This document shows, one piece after another, positions 7,178 through 14,241 of a stretch of 15,364 nucleotides of DNA; positions within the stretch are counted from its first letter, which is position 1; every line of letters begins with the position of its first letter. The DNA is from Planctomycetota bacterium (GTDB taxonomy: Bacteria; Planctomycetota; UBA1135; UBA2386). The position numbers were made by a program, and so were the translations under genes. The stretch lies in NCBI GenBank assembly GCA_016793305.1, contig JAEUHU010000011.1:1-15364 (forward strand). The letters run 5' to 3'. The notes beneath the pieces are model-generated. The model did not search any database. It saw nothing but the letters and a program-made list of their open reading frames with translations, and was not told the origin of the DNA.

Positions 7178-8332
7178 ATGCGTCGAACGCTGCTCTGCGC
7201 CGCCCTCGTCGTCGCGGCCTTGTCCGCATGCCACGTCACGTCGACCAGGTCCGGAGGTGGGACGCCGGCGGGCGAAGTGGCGATCCTGCGTGCCGCCTAC
7301 GCCGGACCACCACCGTCGTGGCCCCGTCCGACCCTCGACCCCGGCGTCGCCTTCGTCGAGTTCGGCCGGGTGCCTCGCCCGAAGGCTCCGGACGAGCCGA
7401 AGCACGAAGCCCGCGTGGCGCTGGGCCAGTTGCTGTTCTTCGACGCGCGCTTGTCGGGGCCCGGCCAGATGGCGTGCGCGTCGTGCCACGACGCCGAACT
7501 CGGCTGGGGCGACGGCCGCGCCACGAGCTTCGGACACGGCTTCCAGAAGCTCGCGCGCAATGCCCCGCCGATCCTGAACGCCGGGTTGCTCGCGCATCTG
7601 TTCTGGGACGGACGTGCTTCGAGCCTGGAGGACCAGGCTCTCGCGGTGTTCGAGAACCCGAACGAGATGCACGCCAGCGCCGAGCACGTGGTCGCGACCC
7701 TGCGCAGCAGCGCCGGCTACCGCGAACGCTTCGCCCAGGCGTTCGGCGGCGAGCCGAACCTCGCCGAAACGCTGCGCGCGATCGCCGACTTCGAGCGCAC
7801 GATCGTCAGCGACGGCTCGAGCGCGTTCGATCGCTTCCTCGACGGCGACGAGGATGCGCTCTCCGACGAGGCGCTGCGCGGGCTGCACCTGTTTCGCACC
7901 AAGGCGCGCTGCGCCAATTGCCACCACGGCCCGCTGCTCACCGACGGCGCCTTCCACGACCTGGGCCTGTCGTACTACGGCCGCAAGCTACAGGACCTCG
8001 GTCGCTACGAGGTCACCAAGAACCCACAGGACGTCGGCCGCTTCAAGACGCCGTCGCTGCGCAACGTCGCGCGCACCGGGCCCTACATGCACAACGGCCT
8101 GTTCGACCTCGACGGCGTGATCGACATGTACTCGGCCGGCATGGCGACCCTGAAGCGCAAGCCCGAACAGGCCGACGACCCGCTGTTCCCGACCAAGTCG
8201 CCGCTGCTGCAACCGCTCGAGCTCACGCCGGCCGAGAAGGCGGACCTGCGCGCATTCCTCGAATCGCTGAGCGAACGGCGGCGCCGCATGACACCGCCAC
8301 CGTTGCCAGAGCTCCAACCGACGGGAGGCTGA
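7178..8332 (+). CDS. di-haem cytochrome c peroxidase / MauG-family lipoprotein
   Basis: This 384-residue protein has a lipoprotein signal peptide with lipobox LSAC (Cys18), so it is probably anchored outside the cytoplasmic membrane. Two haem c attachment motifs are visible: CASCH at 100-104 and CANCH at 245-249, the spacing of bacterial di-haem peroxidases. FWDGRASSLEDQAL (142-155) corresponds to the conserved DGR-x-x-x-LEDQA block. FKTPSLRNV (289-297) and GPYMHNG (301-307) are also family signatures; Met304 is the expected distal ligand of the high-potential haem, which favours peroxidase over MauG chemistry, where Tyr takes that place. The reaction is reduction of hydrogen peroxide to water with electrons from a small cytochrome or copper protein. 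No partner gene is adjacent. A hairpin at 8369-8389 probably ends the transcript. Confidence 0.93.
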   Translation: MRRTLLCAALVVAALSACHVTSTRSGGGTPAGEVAILRAAYAGPPPSWPRPTLDPGVAFVEFGRVPRPKAPDEPKHEARVALGQLLFFDARLSGPGQMACASCHDAELGWGDGRATSFGHGFQKLARNAPPILNAGLLAHLFWDGRASSLEDQALAVFENPNEMHASAEHVVATLRSSAGYRERFAQAFGGEPNLAETLRAIADFERTIVSDGSSAFDRFLDGDEDALSDEALRGLHLFRTKARCANCHHGPLLTDGAFHDLGLSYYGRKLQDLGRYEVTKNPQDVGRFKTPSLRNVARTGPYMHNGLFDLDGVIDMYSAGMATLKRKPEQADDPLFPTKSPLLQPLELTPAEKADLRAFLESLSERRRRMTPPPLPELQPTGG

Positions 8333-8368
8333 TCGGGCGGCGGAGCGCACTGCGGCTCCACCTGCGCG

Positions 8369-8389
8369 GGCCACGACGAGCGCGTGGCC
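8369..8389 (+). terminator. probable terminator of the peroxidase gene
   Basis: GGCCACG and CGTGGCC form a perfect 7-base stem with a 7-base loop, 36 bases after the stop codon. It is followed by the T-rich stretch TTCGATTTCG, the closest thing to an intrinsic terminator tail in this window. Confidence 0.55.
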
Positions 8390-8439
8390 GTTCGATTTCG
8401 TCGCGCGGGACCGCTCGACCGCCTCAGCGTTCGAACGGC

Positions 8440-8452
8440 CCGGCCAAGCCGG
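8440..8452 (-). terminator. small GC-rich hairpin after the selenoprotein gene
   Basis: CCGGC and GCCGG with a 3-base loop begin three bases beyond the stop of the selenoprotein gene on the minus strand. No T-run follows. A 10-base palindrome, CGTTCGAACG, lies at 8428-8437 just beyond it. Confidence 0.35.
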
Positions 8453-8455
8453 CGA

Positions 8456-9382
8456 TCACTTCGCCTTGGCCTCTTCGAGCAGCCTCGCCCACTCCTTCTT
8501 GGCGCGCTCGAGCCTCGGGTTCGCATCGCCTGCGAACTGCTTCTCGAGCGCGTCGAACGCCTTCTGTGCCAGCGCCACGTCTTTCGCCTTGCTGGCGTGA
8601 CCGAGCACGGCCGGCCAGAAGTTCCCGGCCATCGCCTCGCTCGGCGCCTTGCCCGCTGCGGCCATCACCGCCAACTGCTTGGCGACTTCGTCCGGACCGA
8701 GTTCACGCCCTCTCTGCATGAGCGCCATCACTTCGCCGTCGACGATCTTGCCGGCGACCATCGCCTTCTCGCTGTCCGACAACGTCAGCTTGTCGGCGCG
8801 CGCCTGGATTTGGTCGGCCGGGACCAGCTCGAGCTTCAGCTCGGCGAAGAACAGCTCCTTCTGCTCGGCCGGCGTCGCCTTGTCCCCCTTGGCACGCAGG
8901 GTCACCAGGCTCTTGGTCGACTCGAGACCTTCCCGGAACGCCTTCACGCTGCGGCCGGGCTTGGCCAGCACGTTGCCGTCGGCGTCCATGAAGCAGATCG
9001 ACGGGAAGCCGCGGAATCCCTTCTCCTGCAGCAGAGTCGGATAGGGCTCGTCTTCCACACGCGACGTGTTGTGCAGGAACAGCACCACGTCCTGGGCGAA
9101 CTTCGGAAACTCAGGGTCGGAGAGCGGACCGCTCTCCAGGGCGTCGCAGGGGCCTCAACCCGCGTAGCTGCGCGTGAAGTAGGCGAAGATGACCTTGCCG
9201 TCCTTCTTCGCCTGCTCGCGTGCCTTGTCGTAGTCGAAGACCCAGGGGGCCTTCTGGAACACCGGCTTCGCGAGCTTCTCGGTGCGAAGCTCCTTGAGCT
9301 TCGTCTGGTCTGGCTGTGGACGATTCTGCGCCGGCAGCAGCGAAGCCAGCAACGCTGCAGTGGCGATCGTGAGGAACTTCAT
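8456..9382 (-). CDS. exported thioredoxin-fold selenoprotein (Sec-Gly-Pro-Cys active site)
   Basis: Read through an in-frame TGA at 9155-9157, this gene encodes 308 residues. The ATG at 9382 starts a clean signal peptide (residues 1-18, cleavage LPA|Q at 18-19); a GTG at 9418 would add 12 residues ahead of it and is less likely. The thioredoxin-like domain spans about 45-150: strand KVIFAYFT (63-70), then Sec76-Gly-Pro-Cys79 where ordinary thioredoxins have CGPC, DALESGPLSDPEF (80-92), strand VVLFLHN, and GFRGFPS with the expected cis-proline Pro127. Residues about 150-308 are helical and Lys/Glu-rich, of unknown role. Frame and codon preference continue unbroken across the TGA, and a SECIS-like hairpin follows it. 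Likely role: disulfide or peroxide chemistry outside the cytoplasm. A plain nonsense mutation is the alternative, but the position in the redox motif argues against it. Confidence 0.85.
9119..9137 (-). promoter_or_regulatory. bacterial SECIS-like hairpin
   Basis: On the minus strand GGAGAGCG (9137-9130) pairs perfectly with CGCTCTCC (9126-9119). If the top G-C pair opens, the loop is GGUCC; its GGUC is also the core of the apical loop in the Escherichia coli fdhF element. The loop guanines lie about 25 bases after the UGA, inside the range known for bacterial elements bound by the selenocysteine elongation factor SelB. The hairpin is in coding sequence, as expected in bacteria. Confidence 0.8.
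9155..9157 (-). other. in-frame TGA read as selenocysteine (Sec76)
   Basis: The TGA falls exactly at the first catalytic position of a thioredoxin motif, giving Sec-Gly-Pro-Cys. Bases 8456-9154 continue in the same frame without another stop until the end of the gene. Recoding depends on selA, selB, selC and selD elsewhere in the genome, which are not in this window. Confidence 0.83.
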
Positions 9383-9452
9383 GACCTCAGGATGGTCTGT
9401 GGGCGAGGGGGACGGCACGAGTGCCTGCCGGCCGACGTTACATACTCAGGAC

Positions 9453-9482
9453 GCCCACCGCGGTTACGGGCGAGCGGTGGGC
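9453..9482 (-). terminator. probable terminator of the pdx operon
   Basis: GCCCACCGC (9453-9461) and GCGGTGGGC (9474-9482) are a perfect 9-base inverted repeat with a 12-base loop. On the minus strand the hairpin starts three bases after the TAG stop of the acetyltransferase gene. There is no T-run. It separates the pdx operon from the selenoprotein gene, which then probably has its own promoter; a weak TAACGT box lies at 9435-9440. Confidence 0.6.
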
Positions 9483-9485
9483 TCG

Positions 9486-9890
9486 CTACCGCCGCGGCAC
9501 GATCCAGCACGAGCCGTGCGGCTGCATGCCGATGTGCGGGTAGTAGGAAGCAGCACCGGGTGCCGCGAGCAGGATCAGCGACGTGTGGAAGCCACCGGCC
9601 GCGTGCGTGCGCAGCACCAGCTCCTTGCCGATGCCGCGCCGTTGGAACGCGCGGTCGACGGCGAGGTCCGACAAGTAGGTGCAGTAGTGGTAGTCGCTGA
9701 TCGCGCGCGACACGCCGACCAGCAGGCCCTGCTCGTCGCGCGCCGTGACGATCACGCCGGCGTTCTCCAGCATGCCGGCGATGCGCTCACGATCGTCGAC
9801 CGGGCGCCGTTCGGCCAGCGTGCTCCGTCGCAGCACGTCGACGAACTCGTCGACGGACAGCTCGGGCTCCATCGTGTAGCGGATCGTCAC
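9486..9890 (-). CDS. GNAT family N-acetyltransferase
   Basis: This 134-residue cytoplasmic protein has the Gcn5-related acetyltransferase fold: strands [19 protein letters not shown] (45-63), [20 protein letters not shown] (72-91) with the acetyl-CoA pyrophosphate-binding loop QRRGIG (83-88), and a closing [16 protein letters not shown] (99-114). The GTG at 9890 was chosen because an AGGAG ribosome-binding site (9896-9900) lies five bases ahead of it, overlapping the pdxT end. The first ATG in frame lies six codons later and lacks such a site. It follows the pdxT stop by one base, so translation is probably coupled and it is the last gene of the pdx operon. The acceptor substrate is unknown; a link to vitamin B6 metabolism is only suggested by position. 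Confidence 0.9.
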   Translation of the reverse strand: MTIRYTMEPELSVDEFVDVLRRSTLAERRPVDDRERIAGMLENAGVIVTARDEQGLLVGVSRAISDYHYCTYLSDLAVDRAFQRRGIGKELVLRTHAAGGFHTSLILLAAPGAASYYPHIGMQPHGSCWIVPRR

Positions 9891-9891
9891 G

Positions 9892-10545
9892 TCAGCTCCT
9901 GGCACCGGCCGCGGCGTGCCGCCGCACCGCGGTGACGAAGCGGGCCACCACCGCGTGCTCGCCCGGGGCGAGTTCCGGATGGAAGCACGCCGCCAGGATC
10001 GGCCCTTTCTGCACCAGCACGGCGTCGTCGCCGCGGCGCGCGAGCACCTCACAGCCGGCCCCGACCGCCGTGATGCGCGGGGCCCGGATGAACGTGCCGG
10101 TCGTGCCCTCGGGCAGCACGTCGGACGTGAGCGCGAACGTGCCGGAGTGGTACTGCCGGCCATAGCCGTTCCGCACCACGGTGATCGGCAGCAGCCCGTA
10201 GCTGCGCTGGCTCGGGTTCTCGACCCGCTCCGCGAGCAGGATCATGCCGGCACAGGTCGCGAACACCGGCACGCCGCTCTGCAGCGCGGCACCGAGCGGC
10301 TGCCACAGCCCTTCGACGTCGAGCAGCTTCAGCATCGTCGTGCTCTCGCCGCCGGGCAGCACGAGGCCGTGCAGGCCCCGCAGATCGGCGGCGGTGCGCA
10401 CCTGGCGCGTGCGAACGCCCTGACGATGCAGGGCCTCCTGGTGGTCGGCGAAGTCGCCTTGCAGCGCCAACACGCCGACCAGCGGCGCGTCGGCAGCGGT
10501 CGACGCCGACGAGCTCGCGATGCTGTTCGTGGTCGAGACGGACAC
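9892..10545 (-). CDS. pdxT: pyridoxal 5'-phosphate synthase glutaminase subunit PdxT
   Basis: This 217-residue protein hydrolyses glutamine and passes ammonia to PdxS in the 24-subunit PLP synthase complex. The class I amidotransferase triad is visible: nucleophile Cys98 in FATCAGM, and His189 with Glu191 in CFHPEL. LALQGDF (26-32), the PGGEST loop (64-69) and SGTF (134-137) are PdxT signatures. The GTG at 10545 is the first start codon after the pdxS stop (10560) and has GAGGG about 11 bases ahead. It gives an N-terminal extension of about 20 Ser/Thr/Ala-rich residues compared with typical PdxT, which begins near [10 protein letters not shown]; no better start is visible. The order pdxS-pdxT is the common one. 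Confidence 0.96.
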   Translation of the reverse strand: MSVSTTNSIASSSASTAADAPLVGVLALQGDFADHQEALHRQGVRTRQVRTAADLRGLHGLVLPGGESTTMLKLLDVEGLWQPLGAALQSGVPVFATCAGMILLAERVENPSQRSYGLLPITVVRNGYGRQYHSGTFALTSDVLPEGTTGTFIRAPRITAVGAGCEVLARRGDDAVLVQKGPILAACFHPELAPGEHAVVARFVTAVRRHAAAGARS

Positions 10546-10559
10546 GGTCGCCGAAGCCC

Positions 10560-11477
10560 TCAGACGCCGCGGCCGGCCAGCCGCTCGTGCGCCGGCATGG
10601 TGTTGATGTCGATGCCGACCATCGGCTCGCCGAGCCCGCGCGACACCTCGACCAGCACCTTCGGGTCGTTGTAGTGCGTCACCGCGCGCACGATCGCCTT
10701 GGCGCGCTGCACCGGGTTGCCGCTCTTGAAGATGCCCGAGCCGACGAACACCGCCTCGGCGCCGAGCTGCATCATCAGCGCCGCGTCCGCGGGCGTGGCG
10801 ACGCCGCCGGCCGAGAAGTTCGGCACCGGCAGTCGCTGGCTCTCGGCGACCCACGCGACCAGGTCGTAGGGCACGCGCAGCTCGATCGCCTTCTTCTCGA
10901 GCTGCTGCGCGTTCATGCCGCGCAGCGAACGGATGCCGCTCATCAGCGTGCGCATGTGGCGCACCGCCTCGACGACGTTGCCGGTGCCGGCCTCGCCCTT
11001 GGTGCGGATCATCGCCGCGCCCTCGTGGATGCGCCGCAGGGCCTCGCCGAGGTCGCGGCAGCCGCAGACGAACGGCGTCTTGAAGCCCCGCTTGTCGATC
11101 TGGAACTCCTCGTCGGCCGGCGTCAGCACCTCGCTCTCGTCGATGCAGTCGACCTCCATCGACTCGAGCATCTGCGCCTCGACGAAGTGGCCGATGCGCA
11201 CCTTCGCCATCACCGGGATGCTGACCGCCTTCTGGATGCCCGAGATCATGTCCGGATCGCTGGCGCGCGCGACGCCACCGTGCTTCCGGATGTCGGCGGG
11301 CACGCGTTCGAGCGCCATCACGGCACACGCACCGGCCTCTTCGGCGATGCGCGCCTGCTCGGGCGTGACGACGTCCATGATGACGCCGCCCTTGAGCTGC
11401 TCACAGAAGCCGATCTTGCTGACGAGTTCTTCGGCGGTGAAGCCGGGGACGTGCGGGATGGGGTGCTTGCCGGTCAT
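10560..11477 (-). CDS. pdxS: pyridoxal 5'-phosphate synthase subunit PdxS
   Basis: This 305-residue TIM-barrel enzyme makes PLP directly from ribose 5-phosphate, glyceraldehyde 3-phosphate and ammonia from PdxT (the DXP-independent route). The family is highly conserved and the match is clear: GGVIMDVV (30-37) with Asp35, [15 protein letters not shown] (50-64), [14 protein letters not shown] (89-102) with catalytic Lys92, and [19 protein letters not shown] (157-175) with the second catalytic Lys160, then [20 protein letters not shown] (220-239). The ATG at 11477 matches the usual start (about ten residues before the first conserved block) but has no Shine-Dalgarno sequence. It lies 38 bases after the regulator gene, which it probably shares a transcript with. 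Confidence 0.98.
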   Translation of the reverse strand: MTGKHPIPHVPGFTAEELVSKIGFCEQLKGGVIMDVVTPEQARIAEEAGACAVMALERVPADIRKHGGVARASDPDMISGIQKAVSIPVMAKVRIGHFVEAQMLESMEVDCIDESEVLTPADEEFQIDKRGFKTPFVCGCRDLGEALRRIHEGAAMIRTKGEAGTGNVVEAVRHMRTLMSGIRSLRGMNAQQLEKKAIELRVPYDLVAWVAESQRLPVPNFSAGGVATPADAALMMQLGAEAVFVGSGIFKSGNPVQRAKAIVRAVTHYNDPKVLVEVSRGLGEPMVGIDINTMPAHERLAGRGV

Positions 11478-11515
11478 GGGAGTTCGTGGTTCGCGGTCGG
11501 AAACGTCGTTGGAGT

Positions 11516-13003
11516 TCAGAGGAAGGGCCGCGCCGCCACGGGCGCGCGGTCGAGTTCGCGGGCGCAGTCGCCGAGCACGCGCAGGCCGGCGTCGATCTGG
11601 CGCGCGTCGGCGCGCGTCAGCGACAGCCGCACGCCGCGCGACGGGGCCCCGTGCAGGTCGAAGACGCGGCCGGGCACGACGCGCACGCCGCGCCGGGCGG
11701 CGAGCTCGGCGAGGCGGTCGCCATCGCCGGGCTTCGGCAACTCGAGCCACGCGACGAAGCCGCCGTCGGGATCGGTGATCGAGCAACCCGCGGGCAGGTG
11801 CGCCTGCGCCGCGCGCTGCAGCGCTGCGTGCCGCACGCGCAGTTCGCCGCGCAGCGCGTCGAGATAGCGGTCGAACTCGCCGCGCTGCACGAACTCGACC
11901 AGCGCCGCCTGCAGCAGCGGGCTCTGTTCGAGATCCATGAAGCGCTTCACCGCCGCCATCGGCTCGAGCAGATCCTTGCCGGCGGCGATCCAGCCGAGCC
12001 GCAGCGCCGGGAACAGGCCCTTGCTCATCGTCTGCACGGTGACGGTCAGGCCGCGCCGGTCGAGCGAGCGCAGCGTCGGCAGCGGTTCGCCACGGTGGCG
12101 CAGGTCGCTCTGGTACTCGTCCTCGACGATCGGCACCGCGGTGTCCGCGAACACCTCGAGCAGCGCCTGCCGCTGCGCCCGGTCGAGCGTTCGCCCGGTC
12201 GGGTTGTGGAACGTCGGCATCAGGTAGGCGAGCCGCACGCTGCGTCGCGGCAACGCCGTGCGCAGCGCGTCGAGGTCGACGCCGTCGGCTCGCAACGGCA
12301 CCTGCACGACCTGCAGGCCATGCGCACGCAGCAGCCCATGCATCTGGTGGTACGAGGGCGAGGTCACCAGCACGGTGTCGCCGGCGGTGCAGAACGTGCG
12401 CAGCACGAGGTCGAGCGCCTGCTGGGCACCCGCCGTCACCAGCACGTCGGCGGCGGTGAGCCCCGGATCGATGCTGCGCATGCGCGCGGCCAGCAGGGCC
12501 CGCAGTTCGGGCAGCCCGCCGGCATCCCCGCCATAGCCGAGCAGTTGGCCGCCGCGCGCGTCGAGCACGGCGTCCATCGCCGCGCGCCACGCCGCGACGG
12601 GGAAGCGTTCGCCGTCGGGCGCCAGCTCGGCGAAGTTGGCGACCAGAGGTTGGCCAGCAGGCACCGGCACCGCCGCCGGCATCTCCTGACTGCGCCGCAG
12701 CGCGGCGTCGGCATAGGGGCTCAACGGCCGACGCGGCGGAGCCGCCGCTTCGTCGCCGCGCGCCAGCACCACGGTGCCGCGCCCGACTGTGCCTTCGACG
12801 AGGCCGCGCTCGGCGAGCTGCCGGTAGGCCTCCTGCACCGTGCCGCGCGTCACGTCGCACGCGTCGGCGACGTCGCGAATCGGCGGCAGGCGCTCGCCAA
12901 AGCGCATGCGCCCTTCCCCGATCGCCTGGGCATAGAAGCCGGCGATCTGCGCGACCAGCGAAGCCGGGGCGTCGCGGTCGAGTTCGGGAAGCGGGGTGCT
13001 CAA
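11516..13003 (-). CDS. pdxR: MocR/PdxR-type transcriptional regulator with aminotransferase domain
   Basis: This 495-residue protein joins an N-terminal GntR winged-helix DNA-binding domain (about 10-80; [20 protein letters not shown] at 36-55) to a fold-type I aminotransferase domain (about 115-485). Cofactor residues are present: HNPTG (266-270), EDEY (294-297), the Schiff-base lysine Lys328 in TMSKGL, and Arg459 in GVRLSL. In this family the PLP-bound domain acts as a sensor. Its place directly ahead of pdxS and pdxT makes a PdxR role, control of PLP synthesis, very likely; the symbol is assigned from context. It starts with TTG at 13003, as no ATG or GTG is in frame upstream before a stop, and there is no ribosome-binding site. 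Two palindromes at 13021-13056 may be its operator. Confidence 0.9.
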   Translation of the reverse strand: MSTPLPELDRDAPASLVAQIAGFYAQAIGEGRMRFGERLPPIRDVADACDVTRGTVQEAYRQLAERGLVEGTVGRGTVVLARGDEAAAPPRRPLSPYADAALRRSQEMPAAVPVPAGQPLVANFAELAPDGERFPVAAWRAAMDAVLDARGGQLLGYGGDAGGLPELRALLAARMRSIDPGLTAADVLVTAGAQQALDLVLRTFCTAGDTVLVTSPSYHQMHGLLRAHGLQVVQVPLRADGVDLDALRTALPRRSVRLAYLMPTFHNPTGRTLDRAQRQALLEVFADTAVPIVEDEYQSDLRHRGEPLPTLRSLDRRGLTVTVQTMSKGLFPALRLGWIAAGKDLLEPMAAVKRFMDLEQSPLLQAALVEFVQRGEFDRYLDALRGELRVRHAALQRAAQAHLPAGCSITDPDGGFVAWLELPKPGDGDRLAELAARRGVRVVPGRVFDLHGAPSRGVRLSLTRADARQIDAGLRVLGDCARELDRAPVAARPFL

Positions 13004-13020
13004 GGGCGCGCAGGGAAGCG

Positions 13021-13056
13021 GGACAATCTTGTCCGGTCAAGTAGGCCAAAATGGCC
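13021..13056. promoter_or_regulatory. paired palindromes, candidate PdxR operator
   Basis: GGACAA-TC-TTGTCC (13021-13034) and GGCCA-AAA-TGGCC (13044-13056) lie 18-53 bases ahead of the pdxR start. Their centres are about 22.5 bases apart, near two helix turns, so they would face the same side of the DNA. TTGACC between them (minus strand, 13035-13040) could be a -35 box. Autoregulation by the dimeric PdxR-like protein is inferred. Confidence 0.45.
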
Positions 13057-13102
13057 CTCTCCCGGTGGATCCCCAGACCGACCGCGCCCGGGGCCAGCAC
13101 TT

Positions 13103-13174
13103 GAGCGGGCTGGCGCACTTCGTCCCGCTCGCAGCGGCTCGGTCACACCGACGGAACCGCCTGGCGGCTGTCGG
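13103..13174 (+). other. two stem-loops in the pdxR/PstS-like divergent gap
   Basis: GAGCGGG (13103-13109) pairs with CCCGCTC (13124-13130). Further on, CCGAC (13148-13152) and GTCGG (13170-13174) enclose CCGCC/GGCGG (13157-13167). Both could form in a leader of the PstS-like gene. I do not recognise them as a known riboswitch. No gene was seen in the 227-base gap (13004-13230). Confidence 0.3.
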
Positions 13175-13218
13175 CTTGCGCAACATCGTCTCGGTTCGAC
13201 TGTCCGATCTCTCCACAC

Positions 13219-13224
13219 GGAGGA
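13219..13224 (+). promoter_or_regulatory. strong ribosome-binding site deciding a GTG start
   Basis: GGAGGA lies six bases ahead of the GTG at 13231. It is the strongest Shine-Dalgarno sequence in a window where most genes have none, and it fixes the start of the PstS-like gene. The flanking TGTCCGAT (13201-13208) and ATCGGACA (13241-13248) could pair and enclose the site. Confidence 0.7.
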
Positions 13225-13230
13225 GAGCTC

Positions 13231-14211
13231 GTGGGGAACAATCGGACAAGGGGCGCACGCCCCGTCACCGCTGCCGTGGCAGCCTTGCTCGCAGCCAGCT
13301 GCTCGCTGGACAACGCCACGGCGCCGGACGTGATGGCGCGCCGATTGGCCTCGATGGCCAGCCCGGTCGACCCGTTCGACGACCGGCCGCGGCTGGTGGT
13401 CGCCGACCTGCCCGGGGCCTCGGCAACCCCACCACCCGCGCCGATGGGCGAGATGGCGCCGCGCGAACTGCTGCCCGAGGTGCGGCAGGCGGCCGTGGTG
13501 GTCGGCTCGCACGCCATGCACGCCGCCGACCAGGAACTGATGCAGTCGTTCTTCGCCGGCACGCCGGGCATCACCGGCCACCCGGCCCAGTGCCCCGACC
13601 GCGACGTCGTCGACCTGCTGATGGTCGGCAAGGCGGACTTCGGCGTGATCGGCGGGCCGCTGTCGCAGCGCGAGCAGCAGGCGGGGCTGCGCCAGACGAG
13701 CCTCGGCGTCGAGTTGTTCGCGCTGTCGATCCGACCCGACTCGCCGGTCAAGTCGCTGACCAGCCAGCAGGTGCGGGCGATCTTCACCGGCCAAGTGACC
13801 AACTGGCAGCAGCTCGGCTTCGACGGTGGCGCGATCGTGCCGGTGATCCCGAGCGACCGCGCGATGGCCGAGCGCGCCGCGCGCGCGCTGATCCCCGGCG
13901 AGACGTTCGTGTCGACGTGCCTCGGCGTGCCGAGCGAACGGCACGTGGTCGACCAGTTCCTGCGCGAACCGGGCGCGATCGGCATCGTGCGCGTGACCGG
14001 TGCGCCGCGTGAAGCGGGCCAGAAGCTGCTGCAGATCGACTGGGTGGCGCCGTCGCCCGAGGGGTTCGGCTACGGCACGTATCCGTACGGGCTAGCGGTG
14101 CACCTGGTCACGCAGGGGCAGCCGGCCGGCATCGCCGAGCAGTTCGTCGGCTTCGCGCGTTCGGAACAGGGCCGTGCCCTGCTGGCGCGCACGCTGCTGC
14201 CGATGCAGTGA
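13231..14211 (+). CDS. PstS-like substrate-binding lipoprotein
   Basis: This 326-residue protein has a lipoprotein signal peptide with lipobox AASC (Cys24), then a linker rich in Pro, Ala and Met (about 30-80). Residues about 85-326 match the periplasmic binding-protein fold of phosphate-type receptors: VVVGSHAMHAADQELMQSFF (89-108), KADFGVIGGPLS (134-145), LTSQQVRAIFTGQVTNWQQL (176-195), which is a hallmark of PstS relatives, and AIGIVRV (249-255). The usual phosphate-binding Ser-Gly-x-Thr/Ser loop is not evident: the sites hold GSHAMH and PSDRAM instead, so phosphate may not be the ligand. Two cysteines (121, 230) could form a disulfide. The start is a GTG with a strong ribosome-binding site. 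No pstCAB transporter genes adjoin, so it appears to be an orphan receptor. Confidence 0.82.
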   Translation: MGNNRTRGARPVTAAVAALLAASCSLDNATAPDVMARRLASMASPVDPFDDRPRLVVADLPGASATPPPAPMGEMAPRELLPEVRQAAVVVGSHAMHAADQELMQSFFAGTPGITGHPAQCPDRDVVDLLMVGKADFGVIGGPLSQREQQAGLRQTSLGVELFALSIRPDSPVKSLTSQQVRAIFTGQVTNWQQLGFDGGAIVPVIPSDRAMAERAARALIPGETFVSTCLGVPSERHVVDQFLREPGAIGIVRVTGAPREAGQKLLQIDWVAPSPEGFGYGTYPYGLAVHLVTQGQPAGIAEQFVGFARSEQGRALLARTLLPMQ

Positions 14212-14241
14212 GGACGGCGGAGGCTCGGGCTCGTCACTGCA
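14204..14241. terminator. inverted repeat spanning both stop codons of convergent genes
   Basis: TGCAGTGA (14204-14211) and TCACTGCA (14234-14241) pair perfectly around a 22-base loop. Each arm contains the CAG-TGA end of one gene, so the stem overlaps both stop codons. It could act as a bidirectional terminator, though part of the symmetry comes simply from both proteins ending in Gln. Confidence 0.4.

Noticed and set aside
8456..9418. Reading the selenoprotein locus as a pseudogene broken by a nonsense mutation.
   Set aside because: The stop falls at the catalytic position, codon preference continues after it, the frame is otherwise intact, and a SECIS-like hairpin follows at the correct distance.
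9383..9418. GTG at 9418 as start of the selenoprotein.
   Set aside because: It would put 12 Pro/Ser-rich residues before the signal peptide, while the ATG at 9382 gives a typical one with GAGG just ahead.
9414..9425. 12-base palindrome GGCACGAGTGCC as an operator of the selenoprotein gene.
   Set aside because: It is short and GC-rich, with no second copy or conservation evidence.
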